A DNA stretch of 64,000 bases from UBA5072 sp041737175 (GTDB taxonomy: Bacteria > Bacteroidota > Bacteroidia > Bacteroidales > UBA10428), in NCBI GenBank assembly GCA_041737175.1, contig JBGSSF010000025.1, forward strand, positions 1 through 64,000, given 5' to 3'. Position numbers and translations under genes: made by a program. Position 1 is the stretch's first letter; the number at the start of each line of letters is the position of its first letter. This document shows positions 15,337 through 25,198 of the stretch, piece by piece. The notes below the pieces were generated by a model. That model did no database searches. It was not told where the DNA came from and was given only the letters and a program-made list of their open reading frames with translations.

Positions 15337-17040
15337 TCAATCATTCTCAAGGGTTGAAATGTCCCCGATCTCTTCACCCCATTCCTGCGCATGAAGCACT
15401 CTCCTCATTATTTTTCCACTCCTTGTCTTTGGGAGTTTTTCAACAAACTCAACTTCCTGCGGCATGGCAAACGAAGATAGTTTTTTCCGGATAAAATTCA
15501 TGATTTCAAGCTCCAGGTCTTTATTCGGAACATAACCCGGCTTCAGGCTGATAAAGGCTTTTACAACCTCCATGTTAATCTCATCCGGTTTTGAAACAAC
15601 CGCTGATTCACCCACGGCAGCATGTTCCAGCAAGGCCGACTCAACCTCAAAAGGGCTGATCAGGTGGCCCCCTGTATTGATAACATCATCGTCCCTGCCG
15701 ATAAACCAGAAATAACCCTCGTTGTCAATGGTGGCTTTATCACCTGTAAGATACCAGCCGTTGACGAATTTCTCATTGTACTTTTCCTGATTGTTCCAGT
15801 AGGTTCGCATCATCGATGGCCAGCCCGGTCTGAAAGCAATAAGCCCGATTTTACCCGGTTCATCTATTGGTTCAAATGTTTTCTGCTCCAATATGGCAGC
15901 GGTAATTCCGGGGAAAGGTTTCCCCATGGATCCGGGTTTCACTTTCATCCCCGGAAAATTGGTAATCATGATCGATCCGGTTTCCGTTTGCCAGAATGTA
16001 TCATGAAAAGGCTTTCCGAAGTTCTTTTCTGCCCAGATCACTGCCTCGGAATTAAGGGGTTCACCCACGCTGGCGAGATGGCGCAGACTGGACAAATCAA
16101 AATTCCTGATTATTTCATCTCCCGCTTTCATCAATGACCGGATGGCTGTGGGAGCCGAGTACCATACTGTAATTTTATTTTTCTCGATAAACTGATACCA
16201 TGACTGGGCTGAGAACCCTGAATCAAGAATACACTGGGTTATTCCCATACACCACGGACCTATAATGCCGTAAGAAGTTCCCGTTACCCACCCCGGATCC
16301 GCGGTGCACCAGTAAATATCGTCATTTCGGAGATCCAGTACCCATTTTGTGGTCAGGTATTGTGAAATAATTGACATGTGCACATGTTTCACCCCCTTGG
16401 GCTGTCCGGTTGTCCCGGAAGTATAATGCAACACCGATGGCGATTCCGCTTTAGTCGGGTAAATACCCATCTTATCAACTGTCTCAGCATTTTCGTATCT
16501 AAAGGCAATTTCTTTGCCTTCCAGTTCTGTTTCCTTGAGTTGATCGACAATGATAATGAACTCAAGGTATGGCAACCTGTCTTTTATTTTCCTTACTTTT
16601 GAAAGGTGCTTTTTTTGTGTGATGATGGCTCTTGTCTGAGCGTTCTCCAGCCGGATAAAAAGAGATTCATCGCCAAAGGCAGAAAACAACGGCTGAACGA
16701 TAGCTCCGATCTTAAGCACACCCAGAAAAGAAAAATACAATTCCGGGATACGATCCATGAACAGGCATACCCTGTCCTCATTCACCACACCAATACTCCT
16801 CAGGAAAGTTCCGATCGTATTACTGATCAACCGGATGTCATCAAATGTATAGCTTTTTTGGGCACCTCCAAAACCCTCATAACAAAGGGCAGTCTTATCG
16901 GCCTTTCCCTGGTCGCAGATCCTGTCGGAGCAGTACCATCCGATGTTCACGACCTCGCCATCTTTATAGCCAAGTTCATCCGCGGCTATGGACCAGGTGA
17001 AGTTTTTCAGCTTTTCATCATAGGAACCCATATTTGACAT
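15337..17040 (-). CDS. AMP-forming acyl-CoA/acyl-ACP synthetase (acetyl-CoA synthetase-like)
   Basis: A 567-residue adenylate-forming enzyme. The P-loop-like motif YTSGTTGQPKG lies near residue 210, the A8 hinge GYFWFIGRDDDVINTGG near 450, and the C-terminal catalytic Lys is in KTRSGKIMRR near 545. Overall it resembles AcsA/MACS short- or medium-chain acyl-CoA synthetases. The WCTADPGWVTGTSYGI segment, which shapes the acyl pocket in acetyl-CoA synthetases, suggests a small carboxylate. As the first gene before a carrier protein and an MBOAT, it plausibly activates an acyl group and loads it on the carrier, parallel to DltA. Loading of CoA instead cannot be excluded. Confidence 0.88.
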   Translation of the reverse strand: MSNMGSYDEKLKNFTWSIAADELGYKDGEVVNIGWYCSDRICDQGKADKTALCYEGFGGAQKSYTFDDIRLISNTIGTFLRSIGVVNEDRVCLFMDRIPELYFSFLGVLKIGAIVQPLFSAFGDESLFIRLENAQTRAIITQKKHLSKVRKIKDRLPYLEFIIIVDQLKETELEGKEIAFRYENAETVDKMGIYPTKAESPSVLHYTSGTTGQPKGVKHVHMSIISQYLTTKWVLDLRNDDIYWCTADPGWVTGTSYGIIGPWCMGITQCILDSGFSAQSWYQFIEKNKITVWYSAPTAIRSLMKAGDEIIRNFDLSSLRHLASVGEPLNSEAVIWAEKNFGKPFHDTFWQTETGSIMITNFPGMKVKPGSMGKPFPGITAAILEQKTFEPIDEPGKIGLIAFRPGWPSMMRTYWNNQEKYNEKFVNGWYLTGDKATIDNEGYFWFIGRDDDVINTGGHLISPFEVESALLEHAAVGESAVVSKPDEINMEVVKAFISLKPGYVPNKDLELEIMNFIRKKLSSFAMPQEVEFVEKLPKTRSGKIMRRVLHAQEWGEEIGDISTLEND

Positions 17041-17176
17041 GGTGCAGTTTTTTAATTGTTAATGTTTACGCAGGACGTTTCAGCATGTTGCTTTTTGGTA
17101 CATTTTTTAGATTGTGATAAAATCCTTTCACTACTTCATGCATTGTCTTATTTTTACTATTGCCCGAACGTGATAT

Positions 17177-17220
17177 CAAACATAGTATAAACACACCGAA
17201 TGACTAACTGTTTAAATTTG
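17177..17220. promoter_or_regulatory. Divergent -7 boxes between the acyl-transfer unit and the QueG-like gene
   Basis: On the minus strand TATGTTTG (17177-17184) and on the plus strand TAAATTTG (17213-17220) each match TAnnTTTG. Neither has a good TTTG at the expected distance. They are the only such boxes in the 241-bp divergent spacer, and serve leftward and rightward transcription if used. Confidence 0.3.
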
Positions 17221-17281
17221 AGTAACAAAAATGGATACGTTTATGACGGCTTCAAACCTTAATTAATCTAATTTTTCAACA

Positions 17282-18190
17282 ATGTTATCAGCCAAAATAA
17301 GAGAATTAGCAGTGACCGCCGGAATCGATGAGCTTGGTTTCACCAATGCAGCTGAATTCTGCGGTTATCCTGTAGCGGGTTCCAAACGAAAGGATCCCGG
17401 ACTATCCCTGCCGGAGGCGAAGTCAATTATTGTTGCAGGTATCTATATTGGAGGACTAAAATTGCCATTCTGGGCCGACCCCCTGTTTGGAAGAACAAGC
17501 AGATTGTACCTTTCGGGTTATTTTGCCGATGTGGTGGAACCATTGGAACCAATAAAGTCCTTTTTGACGCAACAAGGATACAGTGCGCTGATATGTGAAA
17601 GTCTGGAAAGTGAAAAATCCATCCTGCCTTTGAAACTTGCCGCCATACGGGCGGGTTTCGGATGGCAGGGAAAAAACTCACTGTTGGTTACCAGAAAATA
17701 CGGAACTTTCCTGGCTCTTGGCGGCATTATTACCAATGCTGTGCTGGAATACAATGATAAAACAGAGCCCAACCGCTGCGGTACATGTAAAAAATGCCAG
17801 GAAGCTTGTCCGGTTTCTGCCCTGGATCATCCTTTTGTGCTTGACAAATTCAAATGCATTGCCTTCCAGTTGCAGCAGGAACAATTGTCTGATGAGACCC
17901 GGATGGCTGCAGAGAATAGAGTAGGGGACTGCGAGATTTGCCAGGAAGCCTGTCCATGGAATAAAAAGCGCCTGGAGAATCCGTTACCAGCAAAAATGAC
18001 TTTGTCTTTTCAGAAAGAAATAAGCAAATGGGAAAAGGTTTTCTATTTGCCGGACCTTGTTCATTTATCTGAAAAGGAATATAAAATGACTTTCGGTCCG
18101 CTGAAAACAGATATCTCTTATGCGGTATTTCACAGAAATGTGAGGTATGCTTTGGAGCGGGTACGACGGGTTAAGACATCCATGAAATGA
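17282..18190 (+). CDS. QueG-like protein with two 4Fe-4S clusters (epoxyqueuosine-reductase family)
   Basis: The C-terminal half carries two cluster motifs, CGTCKKCQEACPVSAL and CEICQEACPWN, with the spacing of QueG, which reduces epoxyqueuosine in tRNA to queuosine using a cobalamin cofactor. The N-terminal half (FGWQGKNSLLVTRKYGTFLALGGI) matches the family core. At 302 residues it lacks the HEAT-repeat tail of long QueG proteins and its N-terminal region is divergent. It may therefore be a paralogue acting on another substrate. It stands alone, divergent from the acyl-transfer unit. Confidence 0.7.
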   Translation: MLSAKIRELAVTAGIDELGFTNAAEFCGYPVAGSKRKDPGLSLPEAKSIIVAGIYIGGLKLPFWADPLFGRTSRLYLSGYFADVVEPLEPIKSFLTQQGYSALICESLESEKSILPLKLAAIRAGFGWQGKNSLLVTRKYGTFLALGGIITNAVLEYNDKTEPNRCGTCKKCQEACPVSALDHPFVLDKFKCIAFQLQQEQLSDETRMAAENRVGDCEICQEACPWNKKRLENPLPAKMTLSFQKEISKWEKVFYLPDLVHLSEKEYKMTFGPLKTDISYAVFHRNVRYALERVRRVKTSMK

Positions 18191-18385
18191 TCTCAACTTA
18201 TAGGTCAAAATACCTCAAAAAAACTTGACATTCGCACTTCAATTTATTAAATTTCACAATAATAACAATTTCACCTCTCAAATCCTGGATCCCTTTTTCA
18301 TTCTTTCCAATTTCATCCAGGTGAATATCAATTTTCTTAAGATATTTTAATGCTCGAATCCTTAATCAAACCCGGAGGATTAACC

Positions 18386-21300
18386 ATGAGAAAAGTCTTT
18401 ATCATTACCATTCTGGTTCTGAGTGGTTTATGGCTCACCAGCTTTCAATCCAGAATTTCTGCGGCCGGCATATTCGACTTTAATGACGGCACAACCCAGG
18501 GATGGACGCTGGATCAGATGTATCTTGCCAATTCGCAGACAAAATTCACCTCTGTGAATGGGTATACACTTTCAAATGGTACCAATGCATTGTTTCCCTA
18601 TACAACTGCACTGCTTCTTGGCACTACACAAAATGTTGACTTCTATCTGCAATCACCGGATGTGTCAGCAAATTCAGACTGGCAGGGTATAAGCGGATTC
18701 AGTGTTGATGTCAAGCGATTGCTGGCTTCTGGCTGTTGGGGTGATTTTCCTAATTTGTTCTATGTGCAGCTACAGGTCAAAGTAATTGATCTTTCCGATG
18801 GCAACAAGGAAAAGTTATTTGCAGAACATAACGGAACCAGTTATGTATTCCATGAAATAAAAACTTATGGCCAGTTATATCAATTAACCTGGAACACAAC
18901 ATGGTTAAATAATACTGCTAAATACAAGGTTAAATACGTGAGGTTACGCATTATGGGACCTGGTGACGCATCAATGGCTGAATGTTGGTACAGCGGAGGC
19001 TGGAGTATTGATAATGTAACTGCTGTCGGGGGTAGCGGCGGAACAACCTCTTCTGTTATATTGACAAACCCGAACGGAGGACAAACATGGGCAGCTCAGA
19101 CTCCCCATTATATTGTATGGACCGCGCAAAACTTAAATAACCAGGCTTTTAAACTTGAATATTCAACGAATAATGGCTCCACGTATAACTTCATTAATTT
19201 CGTAACAAACTATGGCACATCAGGTTCTTATCTCTGGGATGTTCCAAATGCTCCCTCCTCCCAATGCCTTGTACGTATTTCGATGCAAAGTCCTCTGATT
19301 TCAGATGTCAGTAATAGCGTATTTACCATTACAGCAGATGAAAAAATTACCGTGGATCAGCCTAACGGAAAAGAAAATTGGAATGTGGGCAGTCCACGCT
19401 ACATAGTATGGCATAATTACCTTTTCAGTGGCCCTGTTAAAATTGAATATTCAACTAACGGAGGTTCAAGCTATTCGGTAATTGAAAACTCATATTCAAC
19501 ATCTACTGCATATGCATGGACAATTCCGGATGCACCTTCAAACAATTGTCTTATAAGGGTTTCTGATGCATCTGATCCCTCATTGTTTGATGTAACTGAT
19601 GTTGCGTTTACTATTTCATCTTCTGTTACAGCCAACACGAACACAGGCAAGACCGTTCAGGTAGAATTAGGAAGCGACATTAAAATCACCTATGATGAGG
19701 TAACAGATCCAGGTAATACTGAAGCTCAGATTCAGCCGATAGGCCCCTTACCACCGGTAGGTATGGTAGTAATACCACATAGCCTGTCTAATTATTATGA
19801 GATTAATACTACAGCAACCTATACCGGAAATATTCAACTGGGAATTAGTTATAGTGATGACGGATTAGGACCGGATCAGGAGACCGCATTAAAGCTATAT
19901 GCCTATAATCTATTGGGGTCACAATGGGAAGATATTACAGTAAGCCTGGATGTAGAAAACAATATTATTTCTGGTCAGACGGACCACTTGTCTGCTTTTG
20001 CAATAATGATATCGTCCAGTAGTCCGGGAACCAGCCATATTATCGTCACCAATACTCAGGAAACCGGACCCGGTTCATTGGGTGATGCTATTTATCTGGC
20101 AAATATTCAGCCTGGTTTTGACACGATTAGCTTTAACGTACCCAAAACTGATCCTGGTTTTGATGCAGGTACCGGGGTATGGACCATTTCTCCCACGAGC
20201 AATTTACAAGCCCTCACTGAAGGGGGCATTTTGATTGACGGCTTTTCCCAGCGTGAATTCACAGGAGAGGACAATAATCCTAATGGTCCGGAAATACAAT
20301 TAACAGGAATCAATGCAGGAGCATATACGGATGGTTTATTCATTACAGCAGATCATGCTGAGGTATTAGGATTGACGATAAATAATTTCCGTATAGGAAT
20401 TTACATGATTGGTGTTAAAAGCGGACGTATTGCAGGCTGTTATATCGGCACCAATTACGCTGCCACCGCATCCGAAGGTAATGCGTATGGTATTACGTTG
20501 TATGACAGTACTCAAAATGTTATTATATCTCAGTATGATACATGCAGAAATGTGATCTCGGGCAACACAAACTGGGGAATTGGTGTTACTGATACCTGCT
20601 TTACAAATACTATTATTAATAATATAATAGGGATGGACCGTACCGAAAGCAATGCCATACCCAATGGAAATTATGGTGGCATAACATTGCAGAGAGGCTC
20701 CTTTGGTAACGGGATTTTCGGTAACCATATCAGCGGAAATGCTTATGGCTTTTATCTTTATGATGAGGTACATGATAACATGATTTCCCAGAACTTTATT
20801 GGGACTGATCCGGATGGATTATTGACTTTAGGTAATCAATGGGATGGTATCATGCTTTCAGATGGCTCACATAATAATCTGATTGATGGAAATATAATCA
20901 GCAATAGCGGGAAGGATGGTATTGAGATTACAGGATTTGAGACAGTTGAAAATATGATTTCCCGTAACCTGATATCATCCAATACCTATTTGGGTATCAA
21001 CAATGAATCTGGTGGCAATCTTGATTTAGAGGCACCGACAATCGAAGAAGTTACGGTTGAATATGTCAAGGGTTCTGGAATACCAAATGCAACGATACAA
21101 ATATTCTCTGATCCCCAAGATGAAGGTGTCCTATTCCAGGGGGAGACCACTACGGATGCATCAGGAAATTTTACCTGGAACGGAACTATTACCGGGCCTC
21201 ATAAAAATGTCACTGCAACGGCAATTGACGCCCAGAACAATACTTCAGAGTTCTCCGATTCCTATTCGGTGGTTGAACTTCCGCCGGTACTTGTAATCAA

Positions 21301-22387
21301 TCAATACCCGGGTTTCTTTGAACCAACACCTGTTGGTCATCAAACCATACAGGAGGCCGTTGTGTCAGGAAACAATATTACCAGCTCTATCGTTTTAAAA
21401 GCTCCGGAAAATTTTAAAATAGGTATTGCCGCTGGTGAAAATACCGAGTTCAAGGATTCTATAATAATTCCTTTGGAAGACCATAATATTGAACCAACTT
21501 TAGTTGTTATACTTTTCGAACCACAAGTTGCTAAGCAATTTAATGACAGTATTTTGGTAAAATCTGCCGGTGCGACTTCCATATATCTTAAACTAGAAGC
21601 CATAAGTTTTGGATCACCGGTTATCGAAGTCATTGCAGATCAGACGTACTGTGAAGGTGAAGAAATCGAAGCCATACCTCTTACCTTTGAGTTCTTTAGC
21701 CCCAATGAAGTCGAATTCACCGGGAAGTCAAATAATGATGCTTTCATACCTAACGCGAACATCAATATTACCGGTGAGGGAAATTACCGCACCATATACC
21801 TGACGCCGTTAACGCAGTTCGGCGAAGCGGAAATTAGGGTGATTGGAAGTGCTCCTGGCGATCTGAAAGATACAGTTCTTTTTGTGATAGGCATTCATGC
21901 AAATCCGGTGATTCATGACCTTGATATTACTCCGGAATCAGCCGGAAACGATGGAAAGATTGTGATTCATGGAACCTCAGAAAGTGAAGGATTGCAGTAC
22001 GCTCTCAATAGCAGTGCATTTCAACAAAGCAATGAATTTACGGGATTGTCAAAGGGTAATTATCTGATCACGATAATTGATAACAATACCTGTGCTGATA
22101 CCATGACAGCAGTGTTAACCAAAATCACTGCCAGTAAGGAAATCGATGGATTGCCCATCAAAGTCTTTCCGAATCCGGCAAGCATAGTGGTTCAACTTGA
22201 AGACCAGTATATTCTTCAGCCAGGATATACAGTTGAAGTTATCAATATGTTTGGCGAGATTATGATGAAAGGGAATTTATTTACAGAAGGGATGATGGCT
22301 GTTGGAAAATTGCCTGAAGGCGTATATTTATTGATAATTAAGTCGGGCACAAAAGAATATATCGGAAAAATAATCATAAACAGATAA
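18386..22387 (+). CDS. Large secreted beta-helix protein with T9SS sorting domain
   Basis: The ATG at 18386 has a GGAGG 7 bases upstream and opens a signal peptide; an in-frame start at 18350 would spoil it. The 1333 residues read in order: a jelly-roll-like N-terminal region to about 215; two Ig-like repeats (about 220-315 and 318-415), each with a NGG/NGK-x-W start, YIVW and LEYSTNNGS/IEYSTNGGS; and a linker. A right-handed beta-helix follows at about 550-880 with N-x-I-x-G-N coils such as NVISGNTNWGI, then two or three Ig-like domains. The protein ends in a type A sorting domain from FPNPAS (about 1256) to KIIINR. It should cross the outer membrane by T9SS. A glycan-binding or adhesive role is likely; no catalytic site was identified. 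Confidence 0.85.
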   Translation: MRKVFIITILVLSGLWLTSFQSRISAAGIFDFNDGTTQGWTLDQMYLANSQTKFTSVNGYTLSNGTNALFPYTTALLLGTTQNVDFYLQSPDVSANSDWQGISGFSVDVKRLLASGCWGDFPNLFYVQLQVKVIDLSDGNKEKLFAEHNGTSYVFHEIKTYGQLYQLTWNTTWLNNTAKYKVKYVRLRIMGPGDASMAECWYSGGWSIDNVTAVGGSGGTTSSVILTNPNGGQTWAAQTPHYIVWTAQNLNNQAFKLEYSTNNGSTYNFINFVTNYGTSGSYLWDVPNAPSSQCLVRISMQSPLISDVSNSVFTITADEKITVDQPNGKENWNVGSPRYIVWHNYLFSGPVKIEYSTNGGSSYSVIENSYSTSTAYAWTIPDAPSNNCLIRVSDASDPSLFDVTDVAFTISSSVTANTNTGKTVQVELGSDIKITYDEVTDPGNTEAQIQPIGPLPPVGMVVIPHSLSNYYEINTTATYTGNIQLGISYSDDGLGPDQETALKLYAYNLLGSQWEDITVSLDVENNIISGQTDHLSAFAIMISSSSPGTSHIIVTNTQETGPGSLGDAIYLANIQPGFDTISFNVPKTDPGFDAGTGVWTISPTSNLQALTEGGILIDGFSQREFTGEDNNPNGPEIQLTGINAGAYTDGLFITADHAEVLGLTINNFRIGIYMIGVKSGRIAGCYIGTNYAATASEGNAYGITLYDSTQNVIISQYDTCRNVISGNTNWGIGVTDTCFTNTIINNIIGMDRTESNAIPNGNYGGITLQRGSFGNGIFGNHISGNAYGFYLYDEVHDNMISQNFIGTDPDGLLTLGNQWDGIMLSDGSHNNLIDGNIISNSGKDGIEITGFETVENMISRNLISSNTYLGINNESGGNLDLEAPTIEEVTVEYVKGSGIPNATIQIFSDPQDEGVLFQGETTTDASGNFTWNGTITGPHKNVTATAIDAQNNTSEFSDSYSVVELPPVLVINQYPGFFEPTPVGHQTIQEAVVSGNNITSSIVLKAPENFKIGIAAGENTEFKDSIIIPLEDHNIEPTLVVILFEPQVAKQFNDSILVKSAGATSIYLKLEAISFGSPVIEVIADQTYCEGEEIEAIPLTFEFFSPNEVEFTGKSNNDAFIPNANINITGEGNYRTIYLTPLTQFGEAEIRVIGSAPGDLKDTVLFVIGIHANPVIHDLDITPESAGNDGKIVIHGTSESEGLQYALNSSAFQQSNEFTGLSKGNYLITIIDNNTCADTMTAVLTKITASKEIDGLPIKVFPNPASIVVQLEDQYILQPGYTVEVINMFGEIMMKGNLFTEGMMAVGKLPEGVYLLIIKSGTKEYIGKIIINR

Positions 22388-22425
22388 GGAGGAAATCGAA
22401 GTCCAGATGCACAAAGTGAATCATG

Positions 22426-22470
22426 ACACCCTTCAAGGGTCCCAGGACCGCTTGAAGGGTGTTTGTATTT
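22426..22470 (+). terminator. Intrinsic terminator after the beta-helix gene
   Basis: ACACCCTTCAAG (22426-22437) pairs perfectly with CTTGAAGGGTGT (22451-22462) over a 13-base loop, followed by a T-rich run (TTGTATTTT). It lies about 40 bp past the stop codon. Confidence 0.8.
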
Positions 22471-22537
22471 TAATTATACATGATCATAACCGATTCCCCC
22501 GGATTATTTATTATATTAGGATTTCAAATCCCATTCC

Positions 22538-23080
22538 ATGATTGTCAATATTAGACTTCTTGAAGAAGCTACCCAATGGTTCCAAGATGGCAAATGGTCA
22601 AATGATTTAAGCCTGAAGGTCCATAAATCGCTTGATGTATGCGAATTCTATTCTCAATATAACAAAAACAAAGTATTCTGGGATAAGGCTTTTACCTTTC
22701 TGAAAGAAACAGATCTGGAACATATGGCACCCGGCAAATACGCCATTGAAGGTGATAGCGTTTATGTTTCCGTTGCAGAAGGTATTACCAGGGCAATTGA
22801 TGAAATAAAGTGGGAGGCGCACCGCAGATATATTGATATTCAATATGTGGTGCGTGGCCGGGAAAAGATGGGGATTGCTCCTGTTGAAAACGCAGAGATC
22901 ATTTCTTCGTTTGACGAAATCAGGGATATCGGGTTTTACAATGTGACCGGGGGTAAATATTATTTGGCAGAGCCGGGTACTTTTTTTATCTTTTTCCCCA
23001 ATGATGTGCATCGGCCTGGTATTAATGCTGATATGGCAGAGGAAAATAAAAAGATAGTAATTAAGATTAAGACTTTTTAG
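22538..23080 (+). CDS. YhcH/YjgK/YiaL-family (DUF386) cupin-like protein
   Basis: A 180-residue cytoplasmic protein of the EbgC/YhcH fold. The metal-site stretches are EAHRRYIDIQYVVRG and FFPNDVHRPGI, both typical of the family. Members are found with sialic acid, beta-galactoside or acidic-sugar catabolism genes and are thought to act as sugar epimerases or isomerases, though few have been assayed. Its position at the edge of the pectin locus suggests handling of a uronic-acid-derived sugar; that is inference. It is 39 bp upstream of the DUF4350-type gene on the same strand. Confidence 0.85.
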   Translation: MIVNIRLLEEATQWFQDGKWSNDLSLKVHKSLDVCEFYSQYNKNKVFWDKAFTFLKETDLEHMAPGKYAIEGDSVYVSVAEGITRAIDEIKWEAHRRYIDIQYVVRGREKMGIAPVENAEIISSFDEIRDIGFYNVTGGKYYLAEPGTFFIFFPNDVHRPGINADMAEENKKIVIKIKTF

Positions 23081-23119
23081 AGCATTTCATTAGAAAGTAA
23101 AATACAAAAAAATACTTGT

Positions 23120-23902
23120 ATGATTGTCAGTTTAATAAAATCGATTGTCTTCTGTTTTGCGGGATTGCTAATGCTTCAGACCAGCAACGCCCAGGTAAAT
23201 GTTGGTCTCGACAATTGGTTCAACCGGGAAACCAATCCAAAGACCGGTAAACCTTTTCATTATCTCTGGGGTGATACGGCTGACAGCGGTTATTCACGAT
23301 GGGGCGAGATATTTACCGGTAAGGGGGCCGTGATCAGTATATTGAACCGCCCCATAACCGAAACCCTGGATCAAACTGACATTTATATTATCGTTGATCC
23401 CGATTCCACTATAGAAACACCTGTCCCCAATTACATCATGCAGGATGATATAAAAGTAATAACCCGCTGGGTGAAGAAGGGAGGGGTACTGGTCCTGATG
23501 GCCAACGATGGTAAGCATTGCGGATTGACGCATTTGAATTACCTGTCTGTTCGCTTTGGCATAATATTTAACAGCGTTATGCTTCGTCCGGTTTTGAATA
23601 ACCGATATGAAATGGGTGCCATCACCCGTTTTACCGATCACCCTGTATTCAGAGGACTGAGTAAAATATATCTAAAGGAGGTCGCATCCATAAGTCTTAT
23701 CGGAAAGGCAAGACCTGTTCTCACGGATAATGGTCAGGTGATCATGGCAGAAAGCAAATATGGCAAAGGTTTTGTTTTTGCAGTAGGGGATCCCTGGATC
23801 TACAATGAATATATTGATCACGACCGGTTACCGGCAGATTTTGAGAACCGGAAGGCAGCAGAGAATTTGACAGAATATTTAATTACCAAAGTCAAACAAT
23901 AA
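23120..23902 (+). CDS. Secreted DUF4350-type (GATase-like) protein of pectin loci
   Basis: A signal peptide (to SNAQ at residue 25) is followed by a 235-residue alpha/beta domain. The segments YIIVDPD, VKKGGVLVLMANDG and YGKGFVFAVGDPWIYNEY are those of DUF4350, a class I glutamine-amidotransferase-like fold without the catalytic Cys triad. In other Bacteroidota this domain accompanies, or is fused to, GH105 hydrolases. Here it ends 13 bp from the convergent GH105 gene, which supports a shared role in rhamnogalacturonan or uronide breakdown. Its biochemical activity is not known. Confidence 0.75.
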   Translation: MIVSLIKSIVFCFAGLLMLQTSNAQVNVGLDNWFNRETNPKTGKPFHYLWGDTADSGYSRWGEIFTGKGAVISILNRPITETLDQTDIYIIVDPDSTIETPVPNYIMQDDIKVITRWVKKGGVLVLMANDGKHCGLTHLNYLSVRFGIIFNSVMLRPVLNNRYEMGAITRFTDHPVFRGLSKIYLKEVASISLIGKARPVLTDNGQVIMAESKYGKGFVFAVGDPWIYNEYIDHDRLPADFENRKAAENLTEYLITKVKQ

Positions 23903-23915
23903 CTTTGGCAATCAC

Positions 23916-25100
23916 CTATCTTCCAAGCTCGATTGCAGCCAGAATAAAGGGGGCAACTCCCTTCGGATCATTGTCAACACGTTTCTCGTTGATGTAATAC
24001 TCATAGGATCCATCGCGATAAGGGTTACCTCCCAAACCGCACCCCCCGCAAATATTGCGCATGGTAATCAGTCCCTTATCATCCATAGTGATCAATTCCT
24101 TAACCATGTCGTCAAATGCGTCATTGGCAATGTCCAGGAATTTTGCATCGAGATACCCCTTATGAGCACCCTTGGCGAATACATAAGTATACATAGCTGA
24201 ACCGGAACCTTCGATGTAATTTCCCTCCCTGTCTCCCTGGTTCAGCACCTGGAACCACAACCCGGTTTTGAAATCCCTGACTTTAAGCAGGGCTTCACAG
24301 GTGTTCCGCAGTATTGAAATTAAGGAATCTCTTTCGGGATGATTTTCCGGAAAGTAATCCAAAACATCCACAATGGCCATGGTATACCACCCCATGGCAC
24401 GGCTCCATGGATACTTTGACTTTCCTGTTTCCGGATCGCACCATCTTTGTTCCCTGCTTTCATCCCAGGCGTGATACAATAAGCCGGTAGTATTATCAAG
24501 GGTTTTACCGTAAATCAGCTCAATCTGATAAGCAACCTCATCAAACCATTTCGGATCGTTGAATTCTTTGGCATATTGCGCCAAGAAAGGGCTTGCCATA
24601 TAAATTCCATCGAGCCACATTTGCCATGGATAGATTTTTTTATGCCAGAATCCACCGGTTTTGGTTTTTGGATGTGTTTCCATCTGAACCAAAAATTGGT
24701 TAAGGGCAGCGCGATATACCGAATCACCGGTCCGCTTGTAGATTGTAATAATGTTTTTAGCCGGATTTACACGGTCCAGATTATACTCTTCGATCTTATA
24801 ATCATAAACAGATCCGTCCTCCTGAATGAACCAGTCAATGTAATCTTCCAGGTATTTCGAATACAACGGATCAATATCTCCGAGTTTGTCAATGGCCTGT
24901 CCCAGGAAAGCCACATCATATTGCCACTTAACAGATGAAGGATTCAGATAATGAATAAGGCTGTCGGAGCGTGATATTACTGAATTGGCCATACGAACAG
25001 ACCAACGGTCATCATTTTTGCCGGCATTCGTTAGTTCCGGGGTTTTAGATCCGCATCCGGATAACAGAAACAACAGCAAAACCATATAATCTTTTCTCAT
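23916..25100 (-). CDS. GH105 unsaturated rhamnogalacturonyl/glucuronyl hydrolase (lipoprotein)
   Basis: A lipobox (LLSGCGSK) near residue 17 indicates a lipoprotein facing the periplasm or outer membrane. The 375-residue (alpha/alpha)6 barrel matches YteR/YesR. PWQMWLDGIYMASPF carries the catalytic Asp that protonates the C4-C5 double bond, and KYPWSRAMGWYTMAIVDVLDYFP and the C-terminal GGNPYRDGSYEYYINE are family blocks. The enzyme removes the unsaturated uronic acid left by polysaccharide lyases. It is the last gene of the leftward GH28-SusC-SusD-GH105 operon, 98 bp after susD. Confidence 0.9.
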   Translation of the reverse strand: MRKDYMVLLLFLLSGCGSKTPELTNAGKNDDRWSVRMANSVISRSDSLIHYLNPSSVKWQYDVAFLGQAIDKLGDIDPLYSKYLEDYIDWFIQEDGSVYDYKIEEYNLDRVNPAKNIITIYKRTGDSVYRAALNQFLVQMETHPKTKTGGFWHKKIYPWQMWLDGIYMASPFLAQYAKEFNDPKWFDEVAYQIELIYGKTLDNTTGLLYHAWDESREQRWCDPETGKSKYPWSRAMGWYTMAIVDVLDYFPENHPERDSLISILRNTCEALLKVRDFKTGLWFQVLNQGDREGNYIEGSGSAMYTYVFAKGAHKGYLDAKFLDIANDAFDDMVKELITMDDKGLITMRNICGGCGLGGNPYRDGSYEYYINEKRVDNDPKGVAPFILAAIELGR

Positions 25101-25198
25101 AAAATGAATGTATTAAGTTCAACAAGAAATCTGGCGGAGCAATAAACTCCGCCAAATTTCTGAAATCAACCTAATAAAATTAAACCAAACTACTTAGA

